Positions 1 to 11,499 of a stretch of DNA of 64,000 nt are shown here, piece after piece. The notes beneath the pieces were generated by a model. The model was given only the letters and a program-made list of their open reading frames with translations. It was not told the DNA's origin and did no database searches. Source of the DNA: Euryodendron excelsum (lineage: Eukaryota; Streptophyta; Magnoliopsida; Ericales; Pentaphylacaceae); contig CM065377.1 in the NCBI GenBank assembly GCA_033060915.1, positions 58,546,183 through 58,610,182 on the forward strand, read 5' to 3'. How positions within the stretch are numbered: the stretch's first letter is position 1; every line of letters begins with the position of its first letter. The position numbers and the translations under genes are program-made.

Positions 1-690
1 GTCTTCGGAGTCAGCTCAGGCAAATTCCTGGGGTTCTTGGTTACACATCGGGGCAGTGAGGTGGATCCACGACAGATTAGTGCAATCCAGAGCATTTAGG
101 CCCCGAAGAATGCTAAGGAAGTACAAAAGCTAACTGGAATGGTAGCAGCACTCAATAGGTTTGTCAGCCGATCATCAGATGAGTGCCGACCATTCATCTA
201 GCTTCTCAAAAAATGAGAACAGTTCAAATGGACTCCAGAATGTGACCAAGCCCTTAATGATTTAAAGAAATACTTGACCCAATCACCCTTACTTTCCACC
301 CCACTCAAGCATGAGGAACTCTTCCTCTACCTCGCAGTGTCGAAGCATGCAATCAGCGCTGTCCTACTCAGGCAACAAGATCGACAATAGCTGCTTGTTT
401 ACCATGTTAGCAAAACTCTTCTCGGAGCGGAAATTAGATACTTACCCTTAGGAAAGTTAACACTCGCACTGGTAGTGGTATCCCGCAAATTGATGCACTA
501 CTTCAGAGCTCACACCATCAACGTCCTCACAGACCACCAGCTCAAACCTCTCCTCAGAAGGGCCGACTTCTCTGGCAGATTGGCAAAATGGGCTATGGAG
601 TTGGGGGAGTTTGATATCAAGTTCCATCCAAGATCAGCTGTGAAAGGGTAAGTCCGTGCAGATTTCATTGTCAAATTCTCCGTTGGACTA
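1..690 (+). pseudogene. RT C-terminus and connection-like RNase H (element A)
   Basis: Frame 1 gives the end of the RT thumb ([17 protein letters not shown], then QKLTGMVAALNRFVSRS) followed by the first RNase H region (FLYLAVSKHAISAVLL to LTDHQLKPLL and RLAKWAMELGEFDIKF). Ty3 RNase H normally carries a catalytic Asp in a TDAS motif; here that site reads YLAVS with no Asp, and elements B and G also lack it. In Tat elements the ancestral RNase H is known to have decayed into a connection-like domain after a second RNase H was gained. In-frame stops at about 100, 199 and 388 show this copy is not functional. Confidence 0.85.
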
Positions 691-699
691 CCACCTGAA

Positions 700-1402
700 G
701 CCTACCAAGCTCCACCACCTGCTCAACCGCACGATGACCTCCCCACGGATCTTTGGGAGAACACTGATCATTGGCAACTCTATGTCGATGGAGCCTCTAA
801 TGACTGAGGGGCAGGATCGAACATAGTGCTCATTACACCAGACGGTTTGACCATCGAACAAGCTATCAAGCGCCTTGTTCGCTAGACTACGCCGAGCCAT
901 CGAACTCAAAATCTTTGAGATCATCACATATTCGAACTCCTTGTTAGTTGTCAACCAGATTACGGGAGAGTACGTAGCAAAGAATAACAGGACGACGCAG
1001 TACCTAGCTAAAGCTAAGGAATTGCTTAATAAATTCAGCAGTTACAAACTCCGCCAGATCAACCGGGACAATAATTCTCATGTTGATGCTATGGCGACAT
1101 TAGCAACGGCTCTGAAGTCTCGGTTAAAAAGAACAACTAACGTGGAGACTTTGGCCAGACCAAGTATATTTTATGAAGAAGAACAAACTCTGGCTATGGA
1201 ACAGTTGGGACCATCCCGGATAGACCCAATCATTTCCTATCTCAACAAAGATGAGCTACCAGAGGACAAAAATGAAGCCAGACGAATCAAGTATGCAGCT
1301 CTCAGATACTGGCTGTCACCAAGCAAGGAACTTTACAGGCGATCTTTCACAGGACCCTACTTACACTGTGTCCAACCGGATAAGGTGCAAGGCGTCCTAT
1401 AA
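700..1402 (+). pseudogene. Second (archaeal-type) RNase H, internally deleted (element A)
   Basis: The domain starts at LYVDGASND (about 780-806), carrying the first catalytic Asp, and resumes in another frame at 875 with RRAIELKIFEI and LLVVNQITGEYVAKN. Compared with element B, the segment corresponding to TASNNKSESETLLAS, which should hold the catalytic Glu, is missing near 870, together with a frame change. The Asp expected before the LVVNQ stretch reads Asn (YSNSLLVV). The tail (residues 60-175 of the 875-1402 frame) is the linker toward integrase. In an active element this enzyme would remove RNA from the RNA:DNA hybrid. This copy has lost two of its key residues. Confidence 0.8.
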
Positions 1403-2458
1403 AAATCCATGAAGGAATATGTGAAAGCCATGTCAGCGGAAGATCGATAGCACACCAAGCTATGTCACAAGGATATTGGTAGCCCTATATGCAAAAAGAC
1501 ATAGCCCAATACGTCCTAAAGTGTGAAAAGTGTCAGAAGTACTCTCCCATCATACATCAGCCTGCTGAGGATCTCGCAACCATTACCAGTCCATGGCCCT
1601 TCGTTCAGTGGGGACTAGATATAGTCGGGCCCCTGCCCCGAGTTCCGGGTAATAAGAGGTTCCTCATTGTGGCGACTGACTACTTCACTAAATGGGTGGA
1701 GGCGGAGCCCTTGTCAAACATCAGAGAGATCGACGCTAAAAGGTTCGCGTGGAAGAGTATAGTGACAAGGTTTGGCAACCCTCGTGCCATTGTCTCAGAT
1801 AACGGCACCCAATTTGATGGTAACATGTTTAGATCATTTTGTGAGGAGCTCGGGATCAGAAACTATTATTCGATGCCAGCCTATCCACAATGTAATGGGC
1901 AAGCTGAGATTTCGAACAAAACTATGCTGAATGGGATTAAAAAGTGGCTAGAGAGGGCTAAAGGAAAATGGGTAGAGGAGCTACCCAGCATTCTGTGGTC
2001 CTACAGAACCACCCCGAGAAGATCTACCAGCCAAACCCCCTTCTCTTTGGCCTACGGTGTGGAAGTAGTCATACCTTTGGAGGTCCGATTACCAACAATA
2101 AGATTGGTAGCATTTAATACTGGGTTTAATGACCAGACACTCGTAAATGATTTGGATCTTGCCGGAAAAAAAAGGGAAGCTATCTTGATCAGACTCACCG
2201 AATATCAGCGGCAGTTAAGATGTTCATACAATAAACAGGTTCGTCTGAGAAACTTCGCTCTAGGTGACTTAGTTTTATGAAAAGTACTGGGGGCAACGAA
2301 TAACCCAAGGGATGGCAAGCTCGGCCCCAACTGGAAGGGCCCCTACAGAGTTGCATCCCATGTCGGCGTTGGCGCGTACCGATTGGAAACTGTTGAAAAA
2401 GGAAAAAAACTGCCTTGGCCTTGGAATGCAAACAACCTGAAGAAGTTCTACTCGTAGT
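1403..2458 (+). pseudogene. Integrase (element A)
   Basis: The zinc-finger region (1403-1560) is damaged by stops, but the CxxC pair KCEKCQ survives. The core in the 1489-2280 frame keeps the full catalytic triad: Asp44 in GLDIVGP, Asp104 in SDNGTQFDG and Glu140 in NGQAEI, so the last two are separated by 35 residues as in D,D(35)E integrases. Residues 160-180 carry the usual LWSYRTTPR motif. A TGA at 2278-2280 interrupts the C-terminal domain, which continues in frame (KVLGATNNPRDGKLGPNWKG) to a final stop at 2456-2458. It is the best preserved integrase in the window. An active enzyme would insert element cDNA into the host chromosome. Confidence 0.88.
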
Positions 2459-2569
2459 GCAGGATTCCATATGATGTAACAACTCAACAAGTGTATAAAG
2501 CTTTTACGAGATCAATGGAAAATGAAGTTGTTCAAACAAATCTACTCGGAGCATTGTAGGACTAAACAA

Positions 2570-3060
2570 AAACCAAGTGTAAAAACTTGGTCATGTCCAA
2601 GATGGACAGGTCGGCCAAAGAAGGCCACAAAAATCAAGTATAAAAACTTGGTCCTATCCAAGTTGGACAGATCGGCCAAAGAAGGCCACAAAAACCAAGG
2701 TGTAAAAACTTGATCCTATCCAAGTTGGATAGGTTGACCAAAGAAGGCCACAAAAATCAAAGTGTAAAAACTTGGTCCTGTCTAAGTTGGACAGGTCAGT
2801 CAAAAAAGGCCACAAAAACCAAGGTGTAAAAATTTAGTCCTGTCCAAGTTGAACAGGTCGGCTAAAGAAGGCCATAAAAACCAAGCGTGAAAACTTGGTC
2901 CTGTCCAAGTTAGACAGGTCGGCCAAAGAAGGCCACAAATACTAAGTGTAAAAATTGGATCCTATCCATGTTGGGCAGGTTGACCAACGAAGGCAGCAAA
3001 GAACCAAGCATAAAAAATTGGCCCTATCTGAATTGGACAGGTTGGCCAGTAAAGGTATAC
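2570..3060. repeat. ~61-bp tandem array with a hairpin in each unit (element A)
   Basis: About eight head-to-tail units of 60-62 bp begin around aagtgtaaaaacttggtc and end in ggccaaagaaggcca. Each unit has an inverted repeat, typically CCTGTCCAA then TTGGACAGG, and a smaller GGCC-AAAGAA-GGCC stem. The array lies between the integrase stop (2458) and the 3' end of the antisense ORF (about 3249), so two transcription units converge on it. Tandem repeats in this 3' region are known for Tat elements. Element B carries a related array. Confidence 0.9.
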
Positions 3061-3248
3061 GAGTCATATGAACTTAAAGTGAAATGAATTTTGGTAATCA
3101 AACAAAGCCAAACAGCAATTTAAACATTTACCAAAAGAAAGTAATATTAGGATGAAGGCAGAACAAGACTTTCATTAAAATAGGAAGGTTGATTACAAAA
3201 GATCCAAAAAAGGAAAAACTACAATCACTCTGCCGACTTCTCCCTCGA

Positions 3249-5490
3249 CTACACAGATTTCTCCGCCAAAATATCCACGGTCTCTTCTGCAACCTTGGAC
3301 GATTCGGCAACAACCTTCTTCTTCTCAATAGCAGCCTTTTCCATTTCAGCAGCGGCCTCCAAAGCGAGCTTTCTTTGGTACTCGACGTTGGCTACCACCT
3401 TCTTTGGGTCAACAACACCGTCCTCAGTAGTGTCGAAGTAATCAGGGCACAAGTGCCAAACATCAGAGGACTTGTCCACCCCAGCAACAAGAAGGGCGTC
3501 GTTCCAGCCTTGTCGGAAGATGACATGGCTTAGATCCATCATCTTAATGGCCAGGTTGTTGGCCGCCCTTTTTCACCCTTCATCATTATGGCCTCTTTGT
3601 CTGCCTTCAGCTTGGCCACTTCGGCTTGGAGTGCCTCAATCTCTGACTTAGCCTTGTATAGGTCCACAGACTACACATCAAATTTCTTTTAAAGGTCGGT
3701 CACCTCCTTGTCTCTCTTTTCGTAGTCTGCTTGCACCATCTTAAGTTCGGTAGTCGTTTGCTCGGCCTGTTTTCTAAAAGTGATCCAATCTTTGGTGGTA
3801 TCGATCCACTCTTTCTTTAAGCCACTGTGCACCTCTATAAGGTGCTCGTGCTCCTCAACAAGTTTCTGGTAGCAGCTCATCGCCTCCAGTGAATTCAGGC
3901 AACCCTACACCAAAAACAAAGTTTACAATCAAAACAAATCTGAGCGAAATCTCTAAACAAATTGAAGGGTAATGCTGACTTACGAGTAGGAAATCATGGA
4001 AAGCCCCCATGAAGACAGTTGTGTCGCTTGCCGCTCCCAACTTGGCGATATCCTTTTTCTGAAGAGTACTCTTCATGACGCCGAAAGCAACCTTGGCCTG
4101 GTCGATCATCGAATCTGCCATTGTCAGAGGCCAGCCTAAAATATCCTGCGTTACCGTAACAACTTAGCCGAATTCCACCTCAACACCTTTGCCAACACCG
4201 ATTCTTGGCTTCTTAGGGGCTAGAGGCGATGCAGTAACCTCAAGTGCCTTCTTCTTCTGCTGTCGGGTCACCGGTTTCTTTAGACCAAGGGCGGCCTTAA
4301 CCGCTAGGACAGTCTCCAGATCGGCAGTAGGAGGGTCAGTAGAGGTCGTGGCAGCCGTCTTTAATGGCTTGCCCACTGCAGCAAGCATCCTCTCTCTCAA
4401 ATTTATGCTGTCTTCCTTGTCTGGGGATGGGGTGGACTCTTGTGTTCTGATTGAAACTCTAACTCGGTGGTCTGGGATCGTAAGTGGCGACGAACTCGAG
4501 GCCGAACTATTCGACTTAGAGCGGGCCTCACGCAGTTCTTCGGCAATGGGCTTTGAAGGAGGAGCAACTGCAACTGTCACTCTAGTAGGGGCACAAACCC
4601 TTTCAACAGTAACACCAACCGGAATATCTTCGAAGTCTCCCTCAGCGCCTTCCTTGACCAAACTCACAAGGACGCTCTGTGGGATCCCCATGTCGGCCAT
4701 AAAAGTTGAGTAGCGGAGAGGGTAGTTAAGCAATATATGAGCGGTCCGAGCAACGTGCCTCAGTTTGCTTTCACCACGAAAGTCCAAAACCTTTTTCAAA
4801 TTGGCGTGATTAACGAGCCAATTTTGTACTATCAACCGCTTCTTCTTCTCTGCAAAATGTCACAACCAAGTTCAAACACACATTAGAAATAAATCAGACA
4901 CGTAAAATAAAAGTTTAGCATCAAACCTATTCTGAGGGGAACTCCATAGCATCGGAAGGCCTATCTTTCTCCCTCAAGAATGTCACCGAACTCCCAGGCA
5001 CCGGTTACCCAAACCCTAATGTCGTTAACGCCCTTCCCAGAGGAGGGTAGATACTTTACTAACTCTCTGGCCAAATCTACAACGTGCAGATACACTTTGG
5101 AACTCCCCACGACCTTGCAAAGCGTATAGTAATAGTCAAGTTCGGCGAGCCCCCGGTTCATACCCAGGCGCCGATTGATTTCAAGCATGCCAAAGATGAC
5201 CCTATAAACATTCGATGATAACTGCAAGGGCGACACCTTCTTTTTCACTATAAACTTCTAGAGTAAGGGATGAAAGGGAAACCTAAGGCCCCCTTCTACA
5301 ATGGCAATGATCGGGAATGGTACTCCATTCTCGGTTTCCTCCATACGGGGATCATTGGGATGGACCAGCTTTAAGCTGATCTCATCTCAGATCTCAAACC
5401 TAGCCCTAAAGGCGGCGATGGCTGCCGGACCCTCTAGCATTTTCCTAAGATGGGATGCTATCAGGGGACAACTGTCGAGAACAAGAAGGA
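3249..5490 (-). pseudogene. Antisense spliced extra ORF of Tat element A
   Basis: Read on the minus strand, one frame can be followed through three exons. Exon 1 (about 5490-4927) contains MLEGPAAIAAFRARFEI, FPIIAIVEGGLRFPFHPLL and LEINRRLGMNRGLAELDYYY. A 77-nt intron (4926-4850, gt...TTTTGCAG) leads to exon 2 (4849-3984), with HVARTAHILLNYPLRYS and a Ser/Pro/Thr-rich middle. A 79-nt intron (3983-3905, GTAAGT...TAG) leads to exon 3 (3904 to about 3249), rich in Glu, Lys and Ala and coiled-coil-like. In-frame stops include those near 5390, 5262, 4961 and 4164, so it is a pseudogene. Antisense extra ORFs in this position are known for Tat elements. Their function is unknown. Confidence 0.75.
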
Positions 5491-5864
5491 AAGCAAAAGG
5501 AAGAGCAAAAGATATGTGGGCTGAGAGAGACTTACAGTGGTGGGAGTCAAAACTGGCAACACACACGCTAGATGGAGATAGGAAGAAAAACGAAGTGCTT
5601 TCACCAGAAAAGGCATCCTTCTTTTAGATACATCCAAGCTGTCGGTTCGTGTGCGGGAAAACGACAGCAATCATGTCGCTCCGTCGAACCGTCACATCGA
5701 CTATCAATTCAATGGCCACCCATCAATAGGACCTTCAATCCCCGCCGTCCGCATGGCCTAGCAACCGAAGAAATTGTCTCACACTTAAAAGGGTGCTATA
5801 ATGACCTGCTACAGCCCTTGGCCGCTTGAAGATTCAAAAACGACGCAAGGGCTGGGGGGGCAAT

Positions 5865-6456
5865 TATGGGGTAAAAACACACAGCCCAATCCATCTGGTT
5901 AGGCCCAATTAACATGACATTGAAGTTGGGCTACTGGGCAGCCCAAATCAAGTACTAAAGAGTGGTCCGGCCCAAGGCGCCGACCTAGGCCCAAACCGCG
6001 AAAGATGAGTCCAAACCACTAGCGGTCTTAAAGCATTAAATACAGAGTTGACTCGCATTAAATGCGCTAGCAGCACCTCACGCAACGTCGACCTGCACGA
6101 CCGATTAGTCGGATTATTCAGCGACGGTAAACCAGGCACTGCACACGGTCAGTCGGCGTCGTATGATGATGCTTACCCAGTAGGCCATGATGACCTGCTG
6201 GTAAGCTAGGAGTAAAACACTCCATAGATCACACTACAAATACCCAAGCCCTCAAGGGCCAGGTATGGACAATTAGCCCAAGTATACACAACTTTTATTC
6301 ATTCTACTATTAATTAAACTTGTTAACTTAATCATAGGAGTATGATCGGCCTAACCAGGGTCGACCCATTCTAACTTCTCTTTTTTGCAATGAGTTTGGA
6401 CTCATCAACGGTGGCTTGAGTGTTTGGCCCGGCCTTCCCAAAAAATTCCACGTACA
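5865..6456 (+). repeat. 3' LTR of element A
   Basis: The LTR follows a purine-rich tract (aagggctgggggggcaat) that matches the tract before the LTR of element B. The first bases read TATGGGG where B has TGTAGG, so the canonical TG is mutated. Shared blocks with B's LTR include a repeated aggcccaa motif, a TATA-like ctacaaatac (about 6233-6242) and the tail with gaccca-ttct and tttggactcatcaa. The likely end is ccacgtaca at 6456; an end at 6466 is also possible. Confidence 0.7.
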
Positions 6457-7218
6457 AAATCTACAAACAAAAATAAATAAATATGGGATTCATTTTTGTT
6501 GCTATCAATTAATGTACAGTTATGTGTTGTTACTCTATTTTTTTTTACCTTTTTATTTTTTTTTCAAAACCAAGATTTACCACTATATAGAAATTGCTTA
6601 GATATATTATTCTCTAAAAGTTCAGTTTGATTTAAAGAACTTTAACTATTGGACTCTTTCAGAATTGTTTGGAGTATTTTTCAAGAGTATTCCAACTATT
6701 GAATGTTTTTATACAAAAATGTTAAATGATTCTGATTTTTTTCTATATGATTTCTATAATAACACTCGTCAAATATAAACTCTACTTTTTCACAAAATTT
6801 TAAATTGAAAGACAATGCTTTTAGTACATTGCATCATAAATCATGGTTATGACAAAAATTTCTCATAAAAAGGAAGAAAAATTCTATTTTTACATATAAA
6901 ACTCTACCTAAATAATTTAACTATTTTGTATTATGACAAAAATTTCTCATACAAATGAAGAAAATTTATATTTTTATATAATATATATATATATATATAT
7001 ACAACTCTACCCACATAATGTAATAGTGATATTTTTGAAATTAAAAGTTAAAAATAAGGTGCGTATTGATTTAAAACAAAACAAAAAAGTCACAAATTGA
7101 TGCTACTAACAAATTCTATACGTAACATTATCAAAATGAAATGAAAATTCAATCGTGCAGAATTTTGTTTATAAAAGTACACAATAATGATGTGGTAGTA
7201 GCATTTTTTAAATTGTAA

Positions 7219-7423
7219 GTCGAGAATTCAAGGGGTTGGCCCAATTGGTCAAGTGGGTGTGCTGATCCCCACGTTGGTCAACCTAGATTCAACTTTTAGG
7301 TTAGGGATTTACCGCTTGTAAATACTCTAGTATCGACGTGGATGACCAGTTTTTAATCAGACCTAAGAGGGGACTAGGCAAGATGCGAATAAACTGGTTG
7401 GACACCCTTGACAATAATATCAA
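7219..7423 (+). mobile_element. SINE-like repeat (tentative)
   Basis: The segment starts ggggttggcccaattggtc, which resembles a tRNA-type box A, and about 45 bases later has agattcaactt, a degenerate box B. It continues into a body ending ggacacccttgac. This layout fits a tRNA-derived SINE. No poly(A) tail or target duplication was found, so the boundaries are guesses. Confidence 0.35.
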
Positions 7424-7483
7424 AAAACAAAGAAGACAGAGAGTGTTTTGATTTGTAATAAAAGAAGCACAAGCAGTCACATC

Positions 7484-7955
7484 TATACTATATATTATAG
7501 CAATAGGTTAGGAGGTTTTTGAGCCTTAAACTCCCAATTTAATTTTTACCAATTTTTTATTTTTTTATCATATTAAAATATTACATGTTGTAATTTGATT
7601 AGTTAAACACGCTTACCAATAGAATTATATATAGTATGTAGATGAAGTTTTAATTCGTATTATATATTTCCTAAAGTACACCCTTAAACTTTCTAAAAAA
7701 TAAATTTTGGATAATATTAAAATAGCATTATTACAGTTTGATTGATTAAAAAATATAATTTTATCATAGTTTCCTAAAATCTTCCCTAAAATATTTTTCA
7801 AAATTCAAACTACAATATATTTACTAAACTCACTCCCTTAAAATTACTGAAAATTAAAATTTTGGTAACATTAAAATAACACTTATCATGTTAATAATAA
7901 GCGTTGATATAATTTTTGCATTATTTAGACTAGCATAATGTGCATTTATAGTTAT
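7484..7955 (+). mobile_element. Helitron-like fragment, 5' end only
   Basis: TCTATACTATATATTATAG at 7484 matches the 5' end common to plant non-autonomous Helitrons, and an atattacatgt block about 100 bases in is shared with the two Helitron-like pieces at 30605 and 30950. No hairpin plus CTRR end was found before element B interrupts the region at 7956. Confidence 0.4.
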
Positions 7956-8474
7956 TGTGGGTTAAAATAACCAGGCCCACTAACATAGGTCAGGCCCAAC
8001 TAAGAACATCTTGCCAACTTGGGCTAGAAAAGGCTCAAACTCACTAATACCCCGAAGTAGGCCCTAACAGTAGTAATTACAACCCAAATCCAGTAAAGAC
8101 CAAGTCGGTCTAGCATATGCGAGTCCATTCTTAAAAGGACTATGACACTAAACAATAAAGTCCAGATATAGGACAGACAATATCCAAAGTTGATTGACTC
8201 CTAGGAGGAGACAGAGTTCAATTCCTAATGGGATTATGGCATTTTGAAGCCTATAAATACCCTATACCACTAAAGTGTAAGGTACGTTTATTAGAGCTAA
8301 AGCTAGAGTCTTTTGTTCAATTTATTATAATTAAGCTTGCTAACTTAATCATCGAAGTACCATCGATCCAAAGAGGATTGACGCATTCTCACTGTCTTCT
8401 TCTCTTGCAGATTGTTCGTACTCATCAATTTGGTTTGAGAGTTCAACCGGGCAATCCTAAAACTCTTGCCTACA
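7956..8474 (+). repeat. 5' LTR of element B
   Basis: It begins TGTGGGTTAAAAT and ends GCCTACA, just before the primer-binding site. It has a TATA-like box in cctataaatacc (about 8250-8261), preceded by an aggcccaac repeat. It pairs with the 3' LTR at 30082-30600, which has the same length and the same order of motifs. Confidence 0.92.
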
Positions 8475-8476
8475 AT

Positions 8477-8491
8477 TGGTGCCGTCTGTGA
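8477..8491 (+). other. Primer-binding site of element B
   Basis: TGGTGCCGTCTGTGA follows the LTR end after two bases. It has the TGGNGCC form expected for pairing with the 3' end of a host tRNA. The exact tRNA was not assigned. Confidence 0.7.
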
Positions 8492-8506
8492 GAAGGTCTA
8501 GCAACG

Positions 8507-9323
8507 ATGAGTATCGACAATTTCGTAAGAGGAGTTGATCTCACCGATAGGGAGATTCACCATAGCTGAGATGTTACCAGTCATGACGACACTCGCCTGA
8601 CCCTGTACAACCAAGGAGGTCGTCCGATAAGATCAGAGACAAGAGTCCTTGATAATAAGCCCCAAGGAAGATGGGAAGAACTACGGCGGGCCCCTCAGTA
8701 TGTCAGGAACCAGGACCGCCAAAGAAACTCTCGCAGGAATCCAAATCCCTCAGCCTCCAGCGGCCATTTGCCTAATTATGCAACACCCCGAGAAGTAGGA
8801 GCTTCGCCGATGGGATAAAGAAATTGCCCACTTCCAGTCTCAGGTTGAGGCTATGAGGGAGGCAATTGCCCAAAGAGATGGACAAGTCTGCGAGAGATTT
8901 ATAGATTGACACCTCGAAATGAGGACGAGTTCCAAAAGTCCGAGCTCCCCTTTCACACTACAGACAGCAAACCATGCCTCCAGCACAAGACGCCTTAGAG
9001 ACAGACAGGGAGATTGGCATCGTGAAAGGGATCAATTTTCGCCCGTAGCAGATCGAGCTAAAGCCGGTCCAGAACAACAGGATTAGGACAAGTGGTTGAA
9101 CAAGAAGTTGGATAATCGAGACAAGCGCCCAATGGGACAAATATCCGAGGATATTGCCAAAAGGGCCCTCATCCCAGGTTGCTTGCACCCATTTTATAAA
9201 AGAGATTGAGGCCTGCCGACCTACTCGAAAATTCACCTTGCCAAAATTTGCTCCTTATGATAGGAAGACAGATCCCATTACCTATATTTAGCACTACAAA
9301 CAGATGATTGACTCACCCCCAAA
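8507..9323 (+). pseudogene. Gag, N-terminal part (element B)
   Basis: An ATG at 8507 opens MSIDNFVRGVDLTD, followed by a polar, Arg/Asn/Gln-rich N-terminus. The capsid start is recognisable near 9200-9320 (RKFTLPKFAPYDRKTDP, then QMIDSPPN). Stops and frame changes are frequent. The gene breaks at 9323, where solo LTR C is inserted, and resumes at 15529. The gag protein would form the particle that packages element RNA. Confidence 0.75.
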
Positions 9324-10906
9324 TGCGGTATTCCTACAAATAGAGTTAGTTACCCTGCTGTAAGCACCATATTTTTGCCCACTCGACAATCTCCGGTCCG
9401 ACGAGACTCATATTCAAATTAACATAGACATATTAGCGTTCAAATCAGCTTTTCAAACTCAATCCAATCAATCAATTGCTTATGGTATTACTCGGTCCAA
9501 TTCCTATTGGCACGTCTTTTTGGAGACGGTAAGTCCCCGTTTTAATCTCAAATTTAACTTCAACTCCAATTCTAATTCCAATTAAATCCGGCATGCCTTT
9601 CAAGAAAGTTGATCCCTCAGGAGGTAAGACCATCCAATTGGCACGTTTTTTCAAAAAACTCTTCGAAACTGTACGTTCCTTTAAATTCATCGATCGGGAT
9701 GAGACCTTAAGTCCCCGAGATAGTAGAACGGTCCACCTTTGGCGCTTGCTAGCCCGCCAATAAAGAAATGTCCGTTATTCGGCACGCCTTTCGAGAAACT
9801 TGATTCCTCAAACGATAAGTCCACTTAGCAACTTCCCGAGATCTGGTAGTCTCCGGAATGAACGCGAACTGTCAGAGTGGTGAAAACACTCATAAACATC
9901 GCAACCGTCAGAGTGGCGAAAACACTCGTAAATAGGTCGACATTGAAAAATTGCCAACAAACCCCCTATGTCAAGGGACCAAACTTACCTATTGGTCATA
10001 ACACGTTTACCAAAGGACGAGAAACCTTTGAAAACCAACTACTCACAGACCGTCAGAGTGATGAAAACACTCAAAACTCGGGTCAACACCAGTGCTTGCT
10101 AGCCCACTCATATAAAAAAATGATCAAACTGCTCCTTGAGCCATTTTTGGCACGTTTCTCGAGAAAGTACCCAAGTTCTCAGAACAGTAAGTCCATCCTT
10201 CCAAGATCGTCCCAAAGGCACGTTTAAGTGCCTTCCATTCGATTCCGGACCAATTTCGAGACCATTCAATCAAAATGACGATTTTGCCCCTGAGCATCCG
10301 AATGTCTTCGGGAACCACATCGACTCTAAGTATCAAACCAGTAACCACCCGAGAATGCTTCTTATAGTATCCCTGACCTTCCATTATCTTTCCGAATCAT
10401 TCTGAGTCAATTCCAGCGAACTCGGTACAAAAATGACTGTTTTGCCCCTGATGGGTTGGTCGCCTTTTTCAACCACACCGGCTCTAGGTGTCAAACCAGA
10501 ACTCCCTTGGAACACTCTGGATAGTGTTTTCAACCTTCAGGTCCGCTCATGGAGTATTTCGAGTCCATTTCGATGGTTTTTCGGTCCAGTTGACCGTTTT
10601 GCCCCTGATAGCCCGGTTGACAATTCTAACCTTGTTTTTCAAGTTCGTTACCCTTGAGAAACTATTTTTAGGGTTTCTACCCATTTTCGGCCTTCTGGAC
10701 CATTTTCAGCCCTTTTGGAGTCACTACTAGTGGCTAGCGCCACTTAGGAAACCTTTTGAAGCAGTAAGAAACATATCTTTGACTTTTGATACGCAAGGCA
10801 GAAGATTTGGGCGCCTGTCCTAGTGACTACCATGCATTTTTGGCCTGGCGCCAGTAGATTTTTAAGCCTAGTGCCACTGTAACAGGCACGACGTCACTCT
10901 TTGGTC

Positions 10907-10914
10907 TATAAATA
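10907..10914 (+). promoter_or_regulatory. TATA box of giant LTR D
   Basis: TATAAATA occurs in a context shared with LTR I (ctataaatacagagcctc). GCGCCA/TGGCGC-type motifs lie 50-175 bases upstream (10735-10880). Transcription from here would give a leader of about 2.9 kb within the LTR. Confidence 0.65.
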
Positions 10915-11499
10915 CAGAGCCTCTTTCCTATGTGGGAAAGGTTGGCAATCTAGCTCCTGAAACTCTCTCTCTCTCGATATACAGTCTTCAAACTCTCTCC
11001 AAATCCTAGTTTTCTTAGGCTACCTCAAACCCTAGCCCTCATACACTTTAACCCTAACATAAATACACCCAATACGCGTCTATACGAGCCTCCAAGCCGA
11101 CCATTGAATACTTAAGGTGCTGCAATCTCGAATCCCTTAAAGATTAAAGCGAAGTAAAGCAAGCAAATCCAACAAGATACAAGGTTAGTTTTCTATTTAC
11201 GTTTATGCAATTCCCCCTTTTCTCTTCTTTCTCCAGCCCACTTAGGTTTTCTTCTATTTTAATCCCCTATCTTCTTCTCCCATTTCTTGCATGCTTGAAA
11301 CAAGGGAATCCCCGGTTCATGTGTAAGAAGGATGGTTGAAAGTTACCGTGTCGGGGGCTTTCTTCTAATTCAACCTTAGACTATGTGAATTCGGCTCCCT
11401 TGATTATGTGATGAAGCCTAAACCTTGTATGTTCACAACCCTACTTGCATTGTGCATATCATACTCATACATCTCTTCCAAATCGTTTTCTAAACTTGT

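Larger units (their letters stand above)
1..6456 (+). mobile_element. Element A: Tat-lineage Ty3/gypsy retrotransposon, 5' part outside window
   Basis: The window opens inside the reverse transcriptase of a Ty3/gypsy element and runs through RNase H, a second RNase H, integrase (to 2458), a ~61-bp tandem array, an antisense ORF and a polypurine tract (around 5846-5860), ending in an LTR at 6456. The second RNase H plus a downstream array and antisense ORF mark the Tat lineage (relatives of Retand, Grande and Ogre). Gag, protease and the 5' LTR lie left of the window, so the target duplication cannot be tested; the right flank begins aaatc. Several in-frame stops show the copy is dead. Confidence 0.9.
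6457..7955. other. AT-rich intergenic DNA
   Basis: No gene is visible. The stretch is strongly AT-rich, with a (TA)n tract at about 6976-7001, a SINE-like unit around 7219-7423 and a Helitron-type 5' end at 7484. It is host DNA between element A and element B; B inserted at its right end, where the flank reads GTTAT. Confidence 0.6.
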
